The notes under the pieces were generated by a model. The model was not told the DNA's origin, searched no databases, and saw only the letters and a program-made list of their open reading frames with translations. From positions 110,754 through 174,753 of the forward strand of contig JAMPIJ010000001.1 of assembly GCA_023662905.1 (NCBI GenBank): DNA of 64,000 nucleotides, written 5' to 3'. The stretch is from Fusobacterium sp. GTDB lineage: Bacteria > Cyanobacteriota > Vampirovibrionia > Gastranaerophilales > Gastranaerophilaceae. Positions 38,264 through 46,295 of the stretch are shown here, in pieces. Position 1 is the stretch's first letter; each line of letters starts with the position of its first letter. Position numbers and translations under genes: made by a program.

Positions 38264-39853
38264 ATGAGAGTTTATGCTGTTGGCGCAAGGCCAAACACTT
38301 CTTGTGCTGTGCAAAAATCACAGGAAAGAGTAAATTTTAATGGTTTTAAAATGCATATTTTAGACGGCGGCTTGCATGCCGATACGATGAAACACTTTGC
38401 AAAAGCTATTGGGGAAGATCTCGCAGGCTATACGCGTCTAACAATGCACAATGTGGAAACCTTAAAACATAATGAGGGACTGAAAAGTTTACAGTCGCTA
38501 GATCAGGCTTTAACAAGGCTAGCGGAAGAAGATATAGTTCAAGCAGACCATTTTCTTGCAATACCATGTACTGCCCCGATTGAGTTAAATAGTTTAAGTA
38601 GATATTGCTATGGTGAAACGAAAAAACTTACACCACGAAATATTAAATCTAGAAAAGGCGAGGTTCTGAAATTTCTTGATAAATTGACGCAATCAGGAAG
38701 CTCAACACTAAGATTGTTAGATCAAGAACATCAAGGCTTACAATATTTACCTAACATTATCAAAACAATTAACCAGCTTGTAAAAAAAGGCGTGAATGTC
38801 TACATTCCGGCAGATCACCCGCTAGAAGCGGCTATTAAGGCAAAAACGAGGGAAGCAGGTTTAAGCAATTCTCTATATCACTATATCGCAACCGGTGAGG
38901 ATAAAGGCGGCAAAGTCTGGGAGATTATTGACGAATTAAAGAACGAAAATGCTTATAAATTTAATCTCTTAACTCTTTCTGATGCGCATATTGTAAACAT
39001 GCAAAACTATAACGAAAGCGGAGATTATATTTTTTCTGCATTTGATTCTTGTATTACAGACAGAGCCAGAGGTGTATATAACTTTTGTCCCGTAAGAAAC
39101 AGTGAAGGTAGGATTTTAGGCTATAGTTTTACTGATAAAACGACAGTTCAATATCCATATAAAGACTTTCTGGGGAATGGTAGTATAGAAAATATAGCAA
39201 AATTTGTCGGGAAAGATATTCAAACCTGCTCTGCAAACGGTTCTTTCACGCACATGATGAAAAACATGATTAAGTTTGAAGAGCCGCACCCGAGTTTTCC
39301 CGATGTTCTCTATCCGGTCTGGGAAATCTATTCCCCTCGCCGTTTAAAATCTGAAAAACTTCTTGAAAAAGGCAATTGGGTTGATAATAGCGAACAATTA
39401 TTTTTTGACGTGAACAAACAGGGCGAAGTTGTGTTTAGAAAATGTGATTGTGAAGGCTCCGGACGTCCAAGTGTTGTATCTATGTGGGGAAGCTGTTTTG
39501 CTACGATTAACGCTATGACGCGCAATATTAGAACTCAGTTTAATAATCTTTTTGACCGCACTGTTCCGAAAATGATGAAAGAAGCTTGGGAACATGAAAA
39601 AGCCGGCAGATATGCTGAGGCGGAAAAGATTTTGCGCAAAGCACTTGAACTTGTAAAACCGGAAGTTAAAACACTTGATCCATTACAGATTGAATATAAT
39701 ATTTATACCCAGTTATACAATCTTTTCGCAAATCAAAAAAATGTAACAGAAGCGGAAAAAGTTCTGCAAGAAGCCGTTCCGGAAAGATATGTATTTAGAG
39801 AAAGCGCAATCAAGGCTAAAATTGATGAGTTGAAAAGGAGTTTTGGGAAATGA
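38264..39853 (+). CDS. Unknown 529-aa protein with N-terminal 'VNFNG' motif and TPR-like end
   Basis: Not recognised. No signal peptide; residues 22-28 read VNFNGFK, the short motif shared with neighbours. The body (about 30-420) is mixed alpha/beta with several Cys and His, such as CDCEGSGRPSVVSMWGSC near 400. Residues about 440-525 form two or three helical hairpins (EHEKAGRYAEAEKILRKALE, then a second copy) like TPR repeats. CAAGGGG lies before the ATG. Its stop overlaps the amidohydrolase start by 4 nt (ATGA), so the two products are probably made together. An enzyme role is possible but not supported by a known motif. Confidence 0.6.
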   Translation: MRVYAVGARPNTSCAVQKSQERVNFNGFKMHILDGGLHADTMKHFAKAIGEDLAGYTRLTMHNVETLKHNEGLKSLQSLDQALTRLAEEDIVQADHFLAIPCTAPIELNSLSRYCYGETKKLTPRNIKSRKGEVLKFLDKLTQSGSSTLRLLDQEHQGLQYLPNIIKTINQLVKKGVNVYIPADHPLEAAIKAKTREAGLSNSLYHYIATGEDKGGKVWEIIDELKNENAYKFNLLTLSDAHIVNMQNYNESGDYIFSAFDSCITDRARGVYNFCPVRNSEGRILGYSFTDKTTVQYPYKDFLGNGSIENIAKFVGKDIQTCSANGSFTHMMKNMIKFEEPHPSFPDVLYPVWEIYSPRRLKSEKLLEKGNWVDNSEQLFFDVNKQGEVVFRKCDCEGSGRPSVVSMWGSCFATINAMTRNIRTQFNNLFDRTVPKMMKEAWEHEKAGRYAEAEKILRKALELVKPEVKTLDPLQIEYNIYTQLYNLFANQKNVTEAEKVLQEAVPERYVFRESAIKAKIDELKRSFGK

Positions 39854-40965
39854 TAACATTTAATACATGTCAACTAAGTTTTAAAGCCAAATTAATTGAT
39901 GTTCACGCTCACGTTGGTAAGCACGAACAAGTTACTTATACTAAAGATATGCTTGATGTATTTGTTAAACAGCCGCTTCCGAATAACGATACCGTGGAAA
40001 TGATGATAGTATCGGATACAGATTCATTTAAAGGACTTGTAAATGAGTACGACGGAAATAAAAAAGCGCTTCAATCCTTTAACAACGATAAATCTTACGC
40101 GTTTTTGGCAAGTTGTTCGCCTAAAAATGGTAATGTTCAAGATATCCAAAAACTTATGAATGAATTTCCTGACAATTTTGTCGGACTGAAATTTCATCCG
40201 AACGATAATGGGCTGCCGGTAACCGATCCAAAATATGAACCTTATTTTGAATATGCAAACAGAAACAAAATTCCTTGTATGTTCCATACACAGGTTCCTG
40301 TTGACAATGCTAACGGCGGAATCCTTTTCAGACTTCCAGATGGAAGCCTTGATAGAGCAAAACTAGACCAGTTTAGTGACCCCGAGGCAATTTATACAGT
40401 AGCGAAAAAATATAAAGACGCGCCATTTGTAATGGCGCACATGGGCGGTGGTTGGAACGAATCACACGACCGCGCAATTGATGTTCTCGTGGAATCAGTC
40501 AAAAAAGGTGATGCCAACCTTTATGCCGATATTTCGTGGGTAGATATCGATTCTCCTGCAGGCGCAAAAGACCATATCGTAAAGGCTATAAAAAGATTAA
40601 AAGGTATTGGCGAAACGGATTGGACACACGGCGATCAGTCTTTCCGATTAATGTTTGGAACAGACGCGCCGATTGCACGTTTTCAAGAGAACTCCGCACG
40701 CGAAAAATATGGAAAATTCGTCGACGAAATTAAAAACGCAATAAAAAAAGACTCTGATTTGGCCAAAGACGCTGAAAAAATTATAGAAGACCTTTTCTAT
40801 AACAACGCGAAAAAGTTATTTTTTCCGCCTAAAACCTCTCCCGTCAAATCCGGCGGCAAGACCGGTAAAATAGTAGCCGGCGTCATTGGTGCGATCGGAA
40901 TTCTAGGTGGCGGAGTATATCTGGCAAAAAACAAAAAAACTAATTGTAAAGAAATATATACTTAA
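39850..40965 (+). CDS. Amidohydrolase-superfamily protein with C-terminal membrane tail
   Basis: A metal-dependent hydrolase of the TIM-barrel amidohydrolase fold (Amidohydro_2-like). The metal ligands are in LIDVHAHVG (HxH), LKFHP, MFHTQ, MAHMGGG and FGTDAP. The 371-residue protein has the motif QLSFKAK at residues 8-13. After the barrel, a Pro/Gly-rich spacer leads to a glycine-rich hydrophobic helix (VAGVIGAIGILGGGVYLAK) and a short basic end, so it may be tail-anchored. It is translationally coupled to the unknown gene upstream. The substrate is unknown. Confidence 0.75.
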   Translation: MITFNTCQLSFKAKLIDVHAHVGKHEQVTYTKDMLDVFVKQPLPNNDTVEMMIVSDTDSFKGLVNEYDGNKKALQSFNNDKSYAFLASCSPKNGNVQDIQKLMNEFPDNFVGLKFHPNDNGLPVTDPKYEPYFEYANRNKIPCMFHTQVPVDNANGGILFRLPDGSLDRAKLDQFSDPEAIYTVAKKYKDAPFVMAHMGGGWNESHDRAIDVLVESVKKGDANLYADISWVDIDSPAGAKDHIVKAIKRLKGIGETDWTHGDQSFRLMFGTDAPIARFQENSAREKYGKFVDEIKNAIKKDSDLAKDAEKIIEDLFYNNAKKLFFPPKTSPVKSGGKTGKIVAGVIGAIGILGGGVYLAKNKKTNCKEIYT

Positions 40966-40979
40966 TATATACGATTTAC

Positions 40980-41009
40980 GCAATTTTTAAATAACTCTTG
41001 TTTTTATAG
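40980..41009 (+). promoter_or_regulatory. GCAAT-type upstream motif of the RHH gene
   Basis: GCAATT, 16 nt, then TTTTATAG, 24 nt before the ATG at 41034. Same arrangement as upstream of 43109, 55017 and 58957. Confidence 0.45.
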
Positions 41010-41033
41010 AAGTATAAAAGAAAAGGAGTTACT

Positions 41034-41219
41034 ATGGCGCGAATATTGATTTCAATGCCCGAAGACTTTCTAAACAAAATTGATTTAGTTGCAGATGACG
41101 AAAATCGTTCGAGAAGTGAACTAATCCGCGAAGCTTTGAGAGTTTACATCCAAAAACAGCAGAGAGCGAATATGACGCACGCTGATCGTGACGCAAATTT
41201 GTTAGAAAGCTTATTGTAA
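41034..41219 (+). CDS. Ribbon-helix-helix (CopG/NikR/ParD-like) DNA-binding protein
   Basis: A 61-residue protein. It has the RHH pattern: an N-terminal strand ARILISMPEDFLNKID, then helix 1, and RSRSELIREALRVYI as helix 2 with the S/R-E-L-I-REA core. Such proteins bind palindromic operators as dimers. No toxin gene lies next to it, so it is more likely an orphan regulator than an antitoxin. AAAGGAG lies 7 nt before the ATG. It ends at a strong bidirectional terminator. Confidence 0.85.
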   Translation: MARILISMPEDFLNKIDLVADDENRSRSELIREALRVYIQKQQRANMTHADRDANLLESLL

Positions 41220-41228
41220 AAAAGATTT

Positions 41229-41256
41229 AAAAACGACCCTTTTGGGGTCGTTTTTT
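41229..41256. terminator. Bidirectional intrinsic terminator
   Basis: Stem AAAAACGACCC paired with GGGTCGTTTTT around a short T-rich loop, with T runs on both strands. It separates the RHH gene from the convergent 614-aa gene. Confidence 0.92.
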
Positions 41257-41264
41257 ATTGCCTA

Positions 41265-43109
41265 TTATTTTTTATGAGCTTCAATCCAGTCCATAGCCGC
41301 GTCCTCACTTGGAAGTCCGTCAACATAAATTTTACCGGTTTCGCAATCTTTAACATGGTAGTTTCCAGGTTTACCAGCAACTCCAGGTTTGCCTTTAATG
41401 CCGACATAAGTTGAGCCGGTTCCACGTTTTTTGCCTTCGCCTGTTGGTTCGTAGCATCGACCTTTGATATTGAATTTTTCTAATCTTTGGATTGTTACTT
41501 CTTTACCAGCCTTGTTTTTGATTGTGATTTCTTTTGGCAAACCAACAACAGATGGCGGATATTTGTCGTGATCAGGGTCACCATTCAATTCACGAATTCT
41601 GTTATAGATATCACGTTTTGTAAAGCCTTCCGGTAATTGATAAGCATCCGCAGTTTGATACCAGAAGATTACGTTACATTTTTGGTTCATTCTTAAATTG
41701 AATACATCTTCATCAGGTGTTGCTTCTTGAGCTTCAACCGCAGGAGTTCCGTCGATTTCATAACAGCTATTATCTTCAATTTCTTCATCTTCCTCAGAGC
41801 CGTCAATTGTAATTTGACCTTCGATATCTGTGACTTCTTTGCCACGGAAGATGTTTTGTTCTGAGATAGTAGCCGCTGTGATACCTTCAGCTTTTCTATC
41901 TCTGGCACCTGCAGGGTCTACCCAAGGGTTATTCAAAACTGTTGCGAGAGCTGAAGCTAAGATTGCGTTACGTACCGCAACATCTCTGAATCTTGCAAGA
42001 ACTTCTTGTCTTTGTTCTTGAATCATAACACCATCCAAGAATATTTGGAATTTAGAAGGATCGGTTGAATCTGCGACAATTTCAAGTCTTTCCGCAAGTT
42101 CTTGTACTGAATGAATATTGCTGTTAGTGCAGTAAGCAATCAACGGGCCGGCAATAAGTCCAACAAGTGATTTTGCTGTATTAATCGCCATTACGTGGTC
42201 TTTTTGTGCATCGAAACCTGCGTATTTAACAGCTTTTGCTGTATCTTTTTCGCTTAATGTAGTTGCGATTGAAGCAGGCTTACGTTCAGATGTTGTAAGA
42301 GTGTTGTCTCCTTGAAGCTGTGATTCAGCCCAAGCACGATATTTTTCACTGCTGAATTTTCCATTTTCATAGAATCTGTCTGGATGTGCTTCAACATATT
42401 TTCTTACATCTTTGTCCTTGATATATTCAACTGAACGTTTTAGGATTTCTTCGTCTTCCGGCGGAACCTGTCTGCCTGTCTTTTTGTATAAATCAATACG
42501 CTTTTTAGCAGCTTTTTGTGCGCGGTCTAATTCTTTTTTAGCCGCTTTGTATGCGTCTTTGTCCATATATGACTCACGATAATCCGCTCTTAAACCTGCT
42601 TTAGCATCGTTCATAGCAAATTTAGCAAGCTTTTTAGCTGATTTTTTATCGTAAGTTCCTGATGCCATAAATTCGGTTGCAACTGTATCTCTATAAACTT
42701 GTTCAGCTGATTTTCTGGTCTTTTTATCGTAGTGGTTCAAATTTTGTTCTGCAAATTCTTTAGTTTTTCTTGATTCATCACCTGCAGCGTATTCTGTTGT
42801 ATAGAAGTGGCCCGGATGATTTTCTTTGAACTCTTCAAACTGAGCGTCGTTCAAGTAACCAAGACTTCCTCTTGATGTCGGAACTGTTGTTCTTTGGAAG
42901 AGAATAATATCACTTTTCTTTTCGTTATGATATTTGTATGAACAAGTTAGTTGCCCATTCTCGTCTTTCTTGTAAGTAAAAATGGCCCCTGTTTTAGCAT
43001 CTGTAATTGGATTTGATGTGTAATCTTCCCCTAATGATTCTTTTGCGGCTCTGATTTCAGCTGCACGAGCGCGCAACAAAGCATCGTTAATCTTAACGTT
43101 TCCGCCCAT
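41265..43109 (-). CDS. Unknown 614-aa protein, no signal peptide
   Basis: Not recognised. Residues about 1-290 are Lys/Glu/Ala-rich and mostly helical (AKKELDRAQKAAKKRIDLYK). One hydrophobic stretch at about 305-325 reads AKSLVGLIAGPLIAYC, and a shorter one follows near 385 (VRNAILASALATVL). Around 440 there is an acidic linker. The C-terminal part holds FWYQTADAYQLPEG, a Gly-rich stretch KGKPGVAGKPGNYHVKD, and ends in EDAAMDWIEAHKK. GGGAAATTAAG precedes the ATG. A GCAAT-type motif lies upstream. A secreted or surface role is possible but no classical export signal is present. Confidence 0.6.
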   Translation of the reverse strand: MGGNVKINDALLRARAAEIRAAKESLGEDYTSNPITDAKTGAIFTYKKDENGQLTCSYKYHNEKKSDIILFQRTTVPTSRGSLGYLNDAQFEEFKENHPGHFYTTEYAAGDESRKTKEFAEQNLNHYDKKTRKSAEQVYRDTVATEFMASGTYDKKSAKKLAKFAMNDAKAGLRADYRESYMDKDAYKAAKKELDRAQKAAKKRIDLYKKTGRQVPPEDEEILKRSVEYIKDKDVRKYVEAHPDRFYENGKFSSEKYRAWAESQLQGDNTLTTSERKPASIATTLSEKDTAKAVKYAGFDAQKDHVMAINTAKSLVGLIAGPLIAYCTNSNIHSVQELAERLEIVADSTDPSKFQIFLDGVMIQEQRQEVLARFRDVAVRNAILASALATVLNNPWVDPAGARDRKAEGITAATISEQNIFRGKEVTDIEGQITIDGSEEDEEIEDNSCYEIDGTPAVEAQEATPDEDVFNLRMNQKCNVIFWYQTADAYQLPEGFTKRDIYNRIRELNGDPDHDKYPPSVVGLPKEITIKNKAGKEVTIQRLEKFNIKGRCYEPTGEGKKRGTGSTYVGIKGKPGVAGKPGNYHVKDCETGKIYVDGLPSEDAAMDWIEAHKK

Positions 43110-43146
43110 CTTAATTTCCCTTTCGTGAATAATTTTCCTCTGTACT

Positions 43147-43177
43147 CTTATAAAGAATTTTGAGTTTTAAAAATTGC
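43147..43177 (-). promoter_or_regulatory. GCAAT-type upstream motif of the 614-aa gene
   Basis: The minus strand reads AAAAAAGCAATT, 16 nt, then CTTTATAAG. The elements and their spacing are the same as upstream of 55017. Confidence 0.5.
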
Positions 43178-43270
43178 TTTTTTGTTAAGAATTGTTACAT
43201 AATTTGTAATTATTGAATATATAACCTTTGTCAAAACTTTATATAATTAAAAGAGTTAGAGGGCTTTATT

Positions 43271-43660
43271 ATGGCAGATAATATGAGAATCCGGAGTATT
43301 GATGAACTGCGTGACGCGCAATCAGCAGCGGCCGCAAACGGTGCAAGTATTCCGAATTATAATGATTGGAACAATATTTTAGAAGAACTCGAAGAACAGG
43401 GTATAAAATCAACCGGAAGCTACGAGGGTGATGTTGCGCTTAAAAACGAAATGCAGACAAAAGTAATGGATGCTTTTGAAGAATACCAGAAAGTCGCCGA
43501 GAAAGAAGAGGAAAAGATAAAGGATGAGAAAGTCGGTGCTACAGAAAACGTAACGAAGTTAACGGATTCGGATAGCGACCAAAACCTCAAGGCAACTTTT
43601 GCAAACGCAACGAGTTCGACTATTGCGGCTGACTATATGAAGTATTTCCATCAGCTTTAG
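43271..43660 (+). CDS. Small acidic hypothetical protein, 129 aa
   Basis: Not recognised. Acidic, hydrophilic and mostly helical, with no signal peptide. VMDAFEEYQKVAEKEEEKIKD is a likely coiled coil, and the C-terminal region is Ser/Thr/Ala-rich. GAGGG lies before the ATG. The last 41 nt overlap the convergent lepB gene. The N terminus (MADNMRIRS) resembles those of its neighbours only loosely. Confidence 0.6.
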   Translation: MADNMRIRSIDELRDAQSAAAANGASIPNYNDWNNILEELEEQGIKSTGSYEGDVALKNEMQTKVMDAFEEYQKVAEKEEEKIKDEKVGATENVTKLTDSDSDQNLKATFANATSSTIAADYMKYFHQL

Positions 43661-44303
43661 CTCGATTTGTTAATAGCTTAATGCGCGTTAAAGGCCAGAA
43701 GCGGAATGTTGCGCGGCCGATAAATTTATCTTCCGGCAGTGTTCCCCAGAAACGGCTGTCTCTTGAGTTGTTGCGGTTGTCACCGAGCATCATATATTCG
43801 TGTTCCGGAATAATAAACGGCCCGCAATTAACCTGTGGATCTTCGCAAGGTGTGAATTCAAACTTACTTTTAATATAAGGCTCTTCAAGCGGTTTATCGT
43901 TAATATAAACCGTATAAGCGCCTTTTTTGTCGCGTTTAATCTCAAACTTTTCCCCGGGGAGTCCGATTACACGCTTAATAAAGGCAATATCGTTACAGAA
44001 AAAGCCCGTTAGACGCTTGAAAAGTAACACTGGAGTGTTTTTAAGTTCAACAAACGGTGGATAGAAAACCATAATATCGCCGCGCTCCGGCGTTTTAAAG
44101 AATCTGGAATATCTTTCAACAATAATTCTGTCGCCCTCGATTAGCGTTGGACGCATAGAACCGGACGGAATCCAACGGACTTCTGCGACAAAAAATCGTA
44201 CTAAGATAACGGCGATTACGACAAAAACAACGGTGTCGATAGTTTCTTTTAGCCCGTCTTTAAAGTCCTGAGATTTAAAATATTCTTTAATCTTATTAAT
44301 CAT
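43620..44303 (-). CDS. lepB: Signal peptidase I
   Basis: Cleaves signal peptides at the outer face of the inner membrane. One N-terminal membrane segment (TVVFVVIAVILVRFF) is followed by the nucleophile Ser in PSGSMRPTL, the general-base Lys in FIKRVIGLPGE, and box E GDNRNNSRDSRFWG. Its 227 residues are a normal length. It overlaps the prenyl synthase gene by 8 nt and shares its transcript. Several secreted proteins in this window are its likely clients. Confidence 0.97.
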   Translation of the reverse strand: MINKIKEYFKSQDFKDGLKETIDTVVFVVIAVILVRFFVAEVRWIPSGSMRPTLIEGDRIIVERYSRFFKTPERGDIMVFYPPFVELKNTPVLLFKRLTGFFCNDIAFIKRVIGLPGEKFEIKRDKKGAYTVYINDKPLEEPYIKSKFEFTPCEDPQVNCGPFIIPEHEYMMLGDNRNNSRDSRFWGTLPEDKFIGRATFRFWPLTRIKLLTNRAKADGNTSYSQPQ

Positions 44304-45081
44304 ATCTATACAGCTCCAATATTTCTTTTATCGCCTGTGAATACTCGTTTTGCGGCAAGTTTTCGATGTCTTTTGCCGCTCTGTCAAGGTATTCGTTTAT
44401 TAAATCTTTTGTTTTTTGTATCGCTTGAGGTGTGATTTCAACTCCGCCGGAAAAGATAACCGGTGCGGTAAAAACGCCGTTTTTGATGTCTTCTTCAATG
44501 TCTTTCAAATCGTTTTTAATCTGAAACGCAATGCCAAAATTCAATCCGAAATCGTTGCCTAGCGCAAGTTTAAAAAGGCCAGCCGTCTTTTGAACGGTTT
44601 TGTGCAAATATTCTTCCTGTGTCGGGATTTCAAACCGTGTAAAATACTGATTAATCTCGCCCTGTGCCATCTCTGAAAAAGTTTCTAAAAATTCGGTAAG
44701 AAGCTGCGGCTTGTTAACAATTTTTTTGAGTGCGACACTCAGAATATAATCGCCAGTTAAAACTCCGATTTTATCGCCAAACTGTGCATTAAGAGTTGTA
44801 AGCCCGCGGCGTTTTTCGCTCAAATCTATTATATCATCGTGAATTAAAGACGCTGAATGCGCGAGTTCGACAGCCGTCTGGTGTGCAAGAAGTTCATCTG
44901 TCACATCAAGTCCGTTTGCGCGTGCAAAAAGAAACGCCAGTGCAGGTCTGATACGTTTTGCAGGTGCTAGCAAAAGCTCATTCAATGCACCATTTGGAAA
45001 GCTTAAATCTGCAATGATTTCAGCCTCTAAACGCTCTATATCCCCTCTCACAATAGATATAATATCCTGATAAGTTTTCAT
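44296..45081 (-). CDS. Shortened trans-prenyl diphosphate synthase
   Basis: An isoprenoid chain-elongation enzyme by homology. The first aspartate-rich motif is intact (LIHDDIIDLSEKRRG, about 83). The second reads AFQIKNDLKDIEED, with Asn in place of the first Asp of DDxxD. The chain has only 261 residues against about 320 in the family, and the stretch between KTAGLF and GIAFQI is about 25-30 residues short. Activity may be reduced or product length changed. I chose the ATG at 45081; TATAAT lies 6 nt before it and there is no Shine-Dalgarno. Confidence 0.85.
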   Translation of the reverse strand: MKTYQDIISIVRGDIERLEAEIIADLSFPNGALNELLLAPAKRIRPALAFLFARANGLDVTDELLAHQTAVELAHSASLIHDDIIDLSEKRRGLTTLNAQFGDKIGVLTGDYILSVALKKIVNKPQLLTEFLETFSEMAQGEINQYFTRFEIPTQEEYLHKTVQKTAGLFKLALGNDFGLNFGIAFQIKNDLKDIEEDIKNGVFTAPVIFSGGVEITPQAIQKTKDLINEYLDRAAKDIENLPQNEYSQAIKEILELYRYD

Positions 45082-45087
45082 AAAACG

Positions 45088-45096
45088 ATTATAACA
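45088..45096 (-). promoter_or_regulatory. Extended -10 promoter of prenyl synthase-lepB operon, predicted leaderless
   Basis: The minus strand reads TG-T-TATAAT, then CGTTTT, then ATG. Spacing of 6 nt, with no ribosome site. Confidence 0.6.
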
Positions 45097-45149
45097 CAAA
45101 AAAATAGGACGATAATTATCTTATCGCCCTATCCTTTATTTTCTATGTG

Positions 45150-46283
45150 CTATTCTAAAATCCAACCGTTAGTCAAGTCAACTTTAATCGGGCTGAAAGT
45201 TTTAATAAATACTGTGCTGTCAGCCGGAACTGCAAGTTTTTCGCCTTTGAATACGGCTCTGACAAACTTCATGAACCAGTTTCTATCTTTTGTTACGTTA
45301 GAGTAACCTTTAAGTTTAACTGTTTGGTCGTTAACGGTTGTAATCAATGCGTTATCAAGGTAGAGAACGCCGTTTTTAACAAACCATCTTCCTTTTACAA
45401 CATCCAGAAGTTGGCCTTTAACATAAGCTCCCTCTTGAATAAGGATGTAATTTTCTTCTGTTACACAGTTTTGTGCAATTTTTGCAGTGTAAAGGTCGCC
45501 AATTTCTGATGTTTGTGAACTCATATAGCCTGTTACGTTTACAGGTAAATAAGTTCCGGCAGGAATTGTTGCGATTACGCCGTCAACTTTTACGTTCGGA
45601 ATTGCATAGCCTTCGCCGGTTTTCTTTTTCATTGCGTATGCAAGTTTAGCGTTAGGGTTAGCTTTTGCCTGTTCTTTCATATTATAAAGAATTACAGCAC
45701 ATTCTGCACGGGTTGCAGCTCTGTTCGCTTCAATTCTAGCTTCTTGCATTGTTGGCTGAACGACGATAAGTTCAAAAATTTCTGCTTTACCATAGTGGAT
45801 AACAGCTTCTTCGCTCAATGTATTCAAATCAACATATTTTTTTGCAAGAATTTCTCTTGCTTTTGCGTAGCTGATATCTCTGTCTGAAAGTGCATTTGTA
45901 GCAACCATAATCGCTTCTGCACGTGAAACAGGATCATCAGGTCTGAACGCGTTGTCTTTTGCTGAAATCAAGTCAAAGAAAAGCGCTTTTTGAATAAAAT
46001 CATAAGCCCAGAAATCTGAATCAATATCAGTAAAGTTTACAGGCTGAGCGACCTGTGTATGTTCTTGGCCCAATGCTCTGATAGCCATTGCAGCGAATTC
46101 TGCTCTTGTAACGAGTTCATCAGGTTGGAAAGTTCCATCCGGATAGCCAACAAGAACACCCTGCTCTGAAAGTTCATTGATTTCTTTTGCAGCCCAATAG
46201 TTGTTTTCAACGTCAGGGTAAGCAAAAGCGGCATTAAACATCATTGATAATGTCAGGATTGCACCTAATAAGAATTTTTTCAT
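45150..46283 (-). CDS. Secreted SLH-domain envelope protein
   Basis: The 377-residue protein has a signal peptide ending AFA-Y and three S-layer homology repeats (about 22-65, 82-130, 140-205), with FTDIDSDFWAYDFIQKA and PDGTFQPDELVTRAEFAAM as the clearest. SLH domains bind secondary cell-wall polymer or peptidoglycan. The second half (about 220-377) is beta-rich without a recognised domain. It is too short for the OprB-like cyanobacterial SLH porins. It lies 12 nt downstream of a secreted GH13-like gene in the same direction, so the two may work together at the envelope. Confidence 0.85.
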   Translation of the reverse strand: MKKFLLGAILTLSMMFNAAFAYPDVENNYWAAKEINELSEQGVLVGYPDGTFQPDELVTRAEFAAMAIRALGQEHTQVAQPVNFTDIDSDFWAYDFIQKALFFDLISAKDNAFRPDDPVSRAEAIMVATNALSDRDISYAKAREILAKKYVDLNTLSEEAVIHYGKAEIFELIVVQPTMQEARIEANRAATRAECAVILYNMKEQAKANPNAKLAYAMKKKTGEGYAIPNVKVDGVIATIPAGTYLPVNVTGYMSSQTSEIGDLYTAKIAQNCVTEENYILIQEGAYVKGQLLDVVKGRWFVKNGVLYLDNALITTVNDQTVKLKGYSNVTKDRNWFMKFVRAVFKGEKLAVPADSTVFIKTFSPIKVDLTNGWILE

Positions 46284-46295
46284 TATATCTCCTCT

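Noticed and set aside
41034..41219. RHH protein as the antitoxin of a toxin-antitoxin pair
   Set aside because: No small partner gene lies upstream or downstream in the same direction; a terminator follows immediately.
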